A program made the translations under genes and the position numbers. From Nitrosopumilaceae archaeon (GTDB taxonomy: Archaea; Thermoproteota; Nitrososphaeria; Nitrososphaerales; Nitrosopumilaceae): 7,211 nt of DNA. Below, in pieces: positions 5,559 through 7,211 of the stretch. The stretch's first letter is position 1. Every line of letters begins with the position of its first letter. The notes under the pieces were generated by a model that was not told the origin of the DNA, searched no databases, and worked only from the letters and a program-made list of their open reading frames with translations. The DNA lies in assembly GCA_020027255.1 (NCBI GenBank), contig JAHRAP010000009.1:1-7211 (forward strand), read 5' to 3'.

Positions 5559-7016
5559 TTAATTATTTGTTAGATAATCTATGGTTAATCTAACCCCAAA
5601 TCCTGTAGCCCCGTTTGAATTATATGATCTGTATTTAGTAGACGGTTGTATCCATGACGTTCCAGCAATATCTACATGAATCCACGGTGTGTTTTTATTT
5701 ATTGAATGTGCCAAAAAAGCTGCGGCAGTTATAGTCCCAGCAGCTCCTTTTGGACCTATATTTTTAATATCTGCGATCTCTGATTTTATCATATCCATAT
5801 AATCATTATTAAGTGGAAGTTGCCATATTTCTTCATTACATCTTTTAGATGACTCGCTAAACTTTATTGCAAGATCGTCATTATTAGTAATAAACCCTGC
5901 CACATTAGTACCAAGTGCAGTTATACATGCTCCTGTTAAAGTTGCAAAATCGATTATTGTTTTTGGGGAATATTTTTTTTCTCCATATGATATGGCATCA
6001 GACAAGATTAGTCTGCCTTCAGCATCTGTATTGATAATCTCTACCATCTTCTCGTTATACATTTTAATTATGTCTCCAGGTCTATATGAATTACCCCCAG
6101 GCATATTTTCTACAGAAGGGATTATTCCAACTATGCTTGTTGATAATTTCAATTCTGATACTGCTTTCATGATGCCTAAAACAACACAACCTCCGCACTT
6201 GTCAAATTTCATTTCTTCTAACTTCTCACTAGGCTTTAGTGATATTTCTCCAGTGTCAAAAGTAACTGCTTTTCCAATTATGATTATTGGCTTAACATTT
6301 TTTTTTAAATTATACTCTAACACAATCAATTTAGGTTCATTTTTACTACCCATGCCAACAGATGTTATACCGTTAAATTTTTCTCTCTCTAGACATTCTT
6401 TCGAAATAATACGACATTTAAGTTTGTTATTTGTTATTGACTTTGCAAATTTAGCCATTGTAGAAGGATAACAATCATTAGGAGGCAAATTAGCAATATC
6501 TCTAGCAAACATAACCCCCATGTTTACTTTCTGTGTTTTCATGACAGTCTTATTGATTTCATTATTATGAATCAATATACATAGCTCAGGTATCTTTTTT
6601 GTATTGCTTTTGTATTTATCAAAATTATACATTGACAGCTCTGCACCTTCTACAATAGAAACCACGAATTCAGCTTGGACATTTTTTGGAAGTGATATTG
6701 TATATTCTGGCAGTTTCATCTTTTGTATTTCCCTGGAGATCTTACCTGTAGAATTCCTTATTATTTCTGCATTGGAATTTTTTCGGAGACCTAAACCAAT
6801 CAATATAATTCTCTCGGCAGTAATTAAACCATGAGTCTCTATAATTCTTATTTCGCCTTCTTTCCATTCTGTGTTTGATATTGTTTGTTTTATTGTATTT
6901 CCAACACGTCCATGTATTTCATTAACCCAATCAGGGATCTCATCTTCATAAATAAAATGACATAGTGCTTTTGTCTTTTTATGTAGATGGTTTTTAATCT
7001 CAGTTATTATTTTCAT
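5559..7016 (-). CDS. pepA: M17 leucyl aminopeptidase (PepA family)
   Basis: This 485-residue cytosolic two-metal exopeptidase releases N-terminal residues (leucine preferred in the family) from peptides and is normally hexameric. The N-terminal alpha/beta domain (about 1-160) is poorly conserved, as usual. The catalytic domain begins near ARDIANLPPN (171-180). Two-metal ligands are K249 and D254 (GKAVTFD), D272 (MKFD), and D331 and E333 in the family signature NTDAEGRL (329-336). The catalytic residues K261 and R335 are present, so the active site is complete. The motif usually read FDSGG is FDTGE here (253-257), and the MKxDM-GAA region reads MKFDKCGG. The start ATG at 7016-7014 has a TATA-like box about 30 bases upstream and no Shine-Dalgarno. 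The gene stands alone, convergent with the 5S rRNA gene. Confidence 0.97.
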   Translation of the reverse strand: MKIITEIKNHLHKKTKALCHFIYEDEIPDWVNEIHGRVGNTIKQTISNTEWKEGEIRIIETHGLITAERIILIGLGLRKNSNAEIIRNSTGKISREIQKMKLPEYTISLPKNVQAEFVVSIVEGAELSMYNFDKYKSNTKKIPELCILIHNNEINKTVMKTQKVNMGVMFARDIANLPPNDCYPSTMAKFAKSITNNKLKCRIISKECLEREKFNGITSVGMGSKNEPKLIVLEYNLKKNVKPIIIIGKAVTFDTGEISLKPSEKLEEMKFDKCGGCVVLGIMKAVSELKLSTSIVGIIPSVENMPGGNSYRPGDIIKMYNEKMVEIINTDAEGRLILSDAISYGEKKYSPKTIIDFATLTGACITALGTNVAGFITNNDDLAIKFSESSKRCNEEIWQLPLNNDYMDMIKSEIADIKNIGPKGAAGTITAAAFLAHSINKNTPWIHVDIAGTSWIQPSTKYRSYNSNGATGFGVRLTIDYLTNN

Positions 7017-7027
7017 GCTAAAAATGG

Positions 7028-7051
7028 TCTCTTACTGAGAGATATTATTTG
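7028..7051 (-). promoter_or_regulatory. pepA upstream region: TATA-like box and small dyad
   Basis: On the minus strand AAATAATATC (7041-7050) lies about 30 bases upstream of the pepA ATG and is a plausible TATA box. Between it and the ATG is a perfect 5-bp dyad, TCTCT-TACTG-AGAGA (7028-7042), overlapping the expected transcription start. It could be a small operator, or chance. Confidence 0.35.
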
Positions 7052-7091
7052 TTGCGTTACTATGTGAACTAATATAAATTCATATGTTATG

Positions 7092-7167
7092 AATAATACT
7101 AAATTCAAATACATGAACGATCATAACAAATTTGAACAATAATATAATATTTGAATTTAATATTATT
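7092..7167. repeat. 20-bp inverted repeat with 36-nt spacer
   Basis: The arms are 7092-7111 (AATAATACTAAATTCAAATA) and 7148-7167 (TATTTGAATTTAATATTATT). They pair at 19 of 20 positions, with a single mismatch at C7099/A7160. They lie about 75-150 bases upstream of pepA in a stretch with no gene. A third TTGAA element sits in the spacer (7131-7135). AT-richness raises the chance of accidental dyads, but 19 of 20 is long. It could be an operator pair, a bidirectional terminator or the end of a small element. Confidence 0.55.
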
Positions 7168-7211
7168 TACAAAACGATACATTTCATATATTTTTATTAT
7201 TTTTTCAATAT

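Noticed and set aside
5992..6471. 159-codon plus-strand open frame
   Set aside because: It is antisense to the best-conserved part of pepA, including the metal-ligand motifs, so it is a shadow frame.
6604..6834. 76-codon plus-strand open frame
   Set aside because: It is antisense to the N-terminal domain of pepA, with no promoter or motif.
1..7211. tRNA genes, insertion sequences, integrase sites, CRISPR arrays or defence genes
   Set aside because: Reading both strands showed no tRNA cloverleaf, transposase or recombinase motif, terminal inverted repeat with target duplication, or regular repeat array.

Overview
The window looks like ordinary core-genome DNA from an AT-rich archaeon, most likely an ammonia-oxidising thaumarchaeon (Nitrososphaerota, Nitrosopumilales-like). 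The reasons are a stand-alone archaeal-type 5S rRNA gene, an intact ABCE1/Rli1 ribosome-recycling ATPase, an archaeal Trm5-type tRNA methyltransferase and an Ard1-like archaeal N-terminal acetyltransferase. Promoters look archaeal: TATA-like boxes lie about 23-30 bases upstream of starts, and Shine-Dalgarno sequences are absent. Base composition is very AT-rich, including third codon positions. The lineage is inferred from protein character and cannot be fixed from sequence reading alone.

Layout. (1) 3-752 (+): the 3' part of a gene that resembles the C-terminal half of LarA/DUF2088-type proteins, cut by the window edge. Its end overlaps by 9 bp the end of (2) 744-1841 (-), a multi-spanning M50 site-2-type protease. 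(3) 1895-2395 (+), a RimI/Ard1 acetyltransferase, is divergent from the protease across a 53-bp gap whose two TATA-like boxes overlap. (4) 2424-2654 (+), a 76-residue two-helix membrane protein with its own TATA-like box. (5) 2655-3485 (-), Trm5-like tRNA m1G37 methyltransferase, is convergent with the membrane protein with no gap. It lies downstream of and overlaps (6) 3482-5263 (-), ABCE1. (7) 5349-5461 (+), 5S rRNA, divergent from ABCE1. (8) 5559-7016 (-), M17 leucyl aminopeptidase, convergent with the 5S gene. (9) 7017-7211: upstream region of the aminopeptidase, with no gene but a notable 20-bp inverted repeat.

Functionally, the middle of the window is translation-related: 5S rRNA, ribosome splitting and recycling (ABCE1), tRNA position-37 methylation (Trm5-like) and N-terminal protein acetylation (RimI). 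Proteolysis flanks it: intramembrane cleavage (M50) and peptide turnover (M17). ABCE1 and the methyltransferase are probably one transcript, because they overlap by 4 bp. I found no mobile element, CRISPR array, tRNA or defence system, and no convincing undescribed system. The points worth a second look are the unusual start codons with shared divergent promoters, an altered NLP motif in the methyltransferase, unusual residues in ABCE1 and the aminopeptidase, and the inverted repeat at the right edge.
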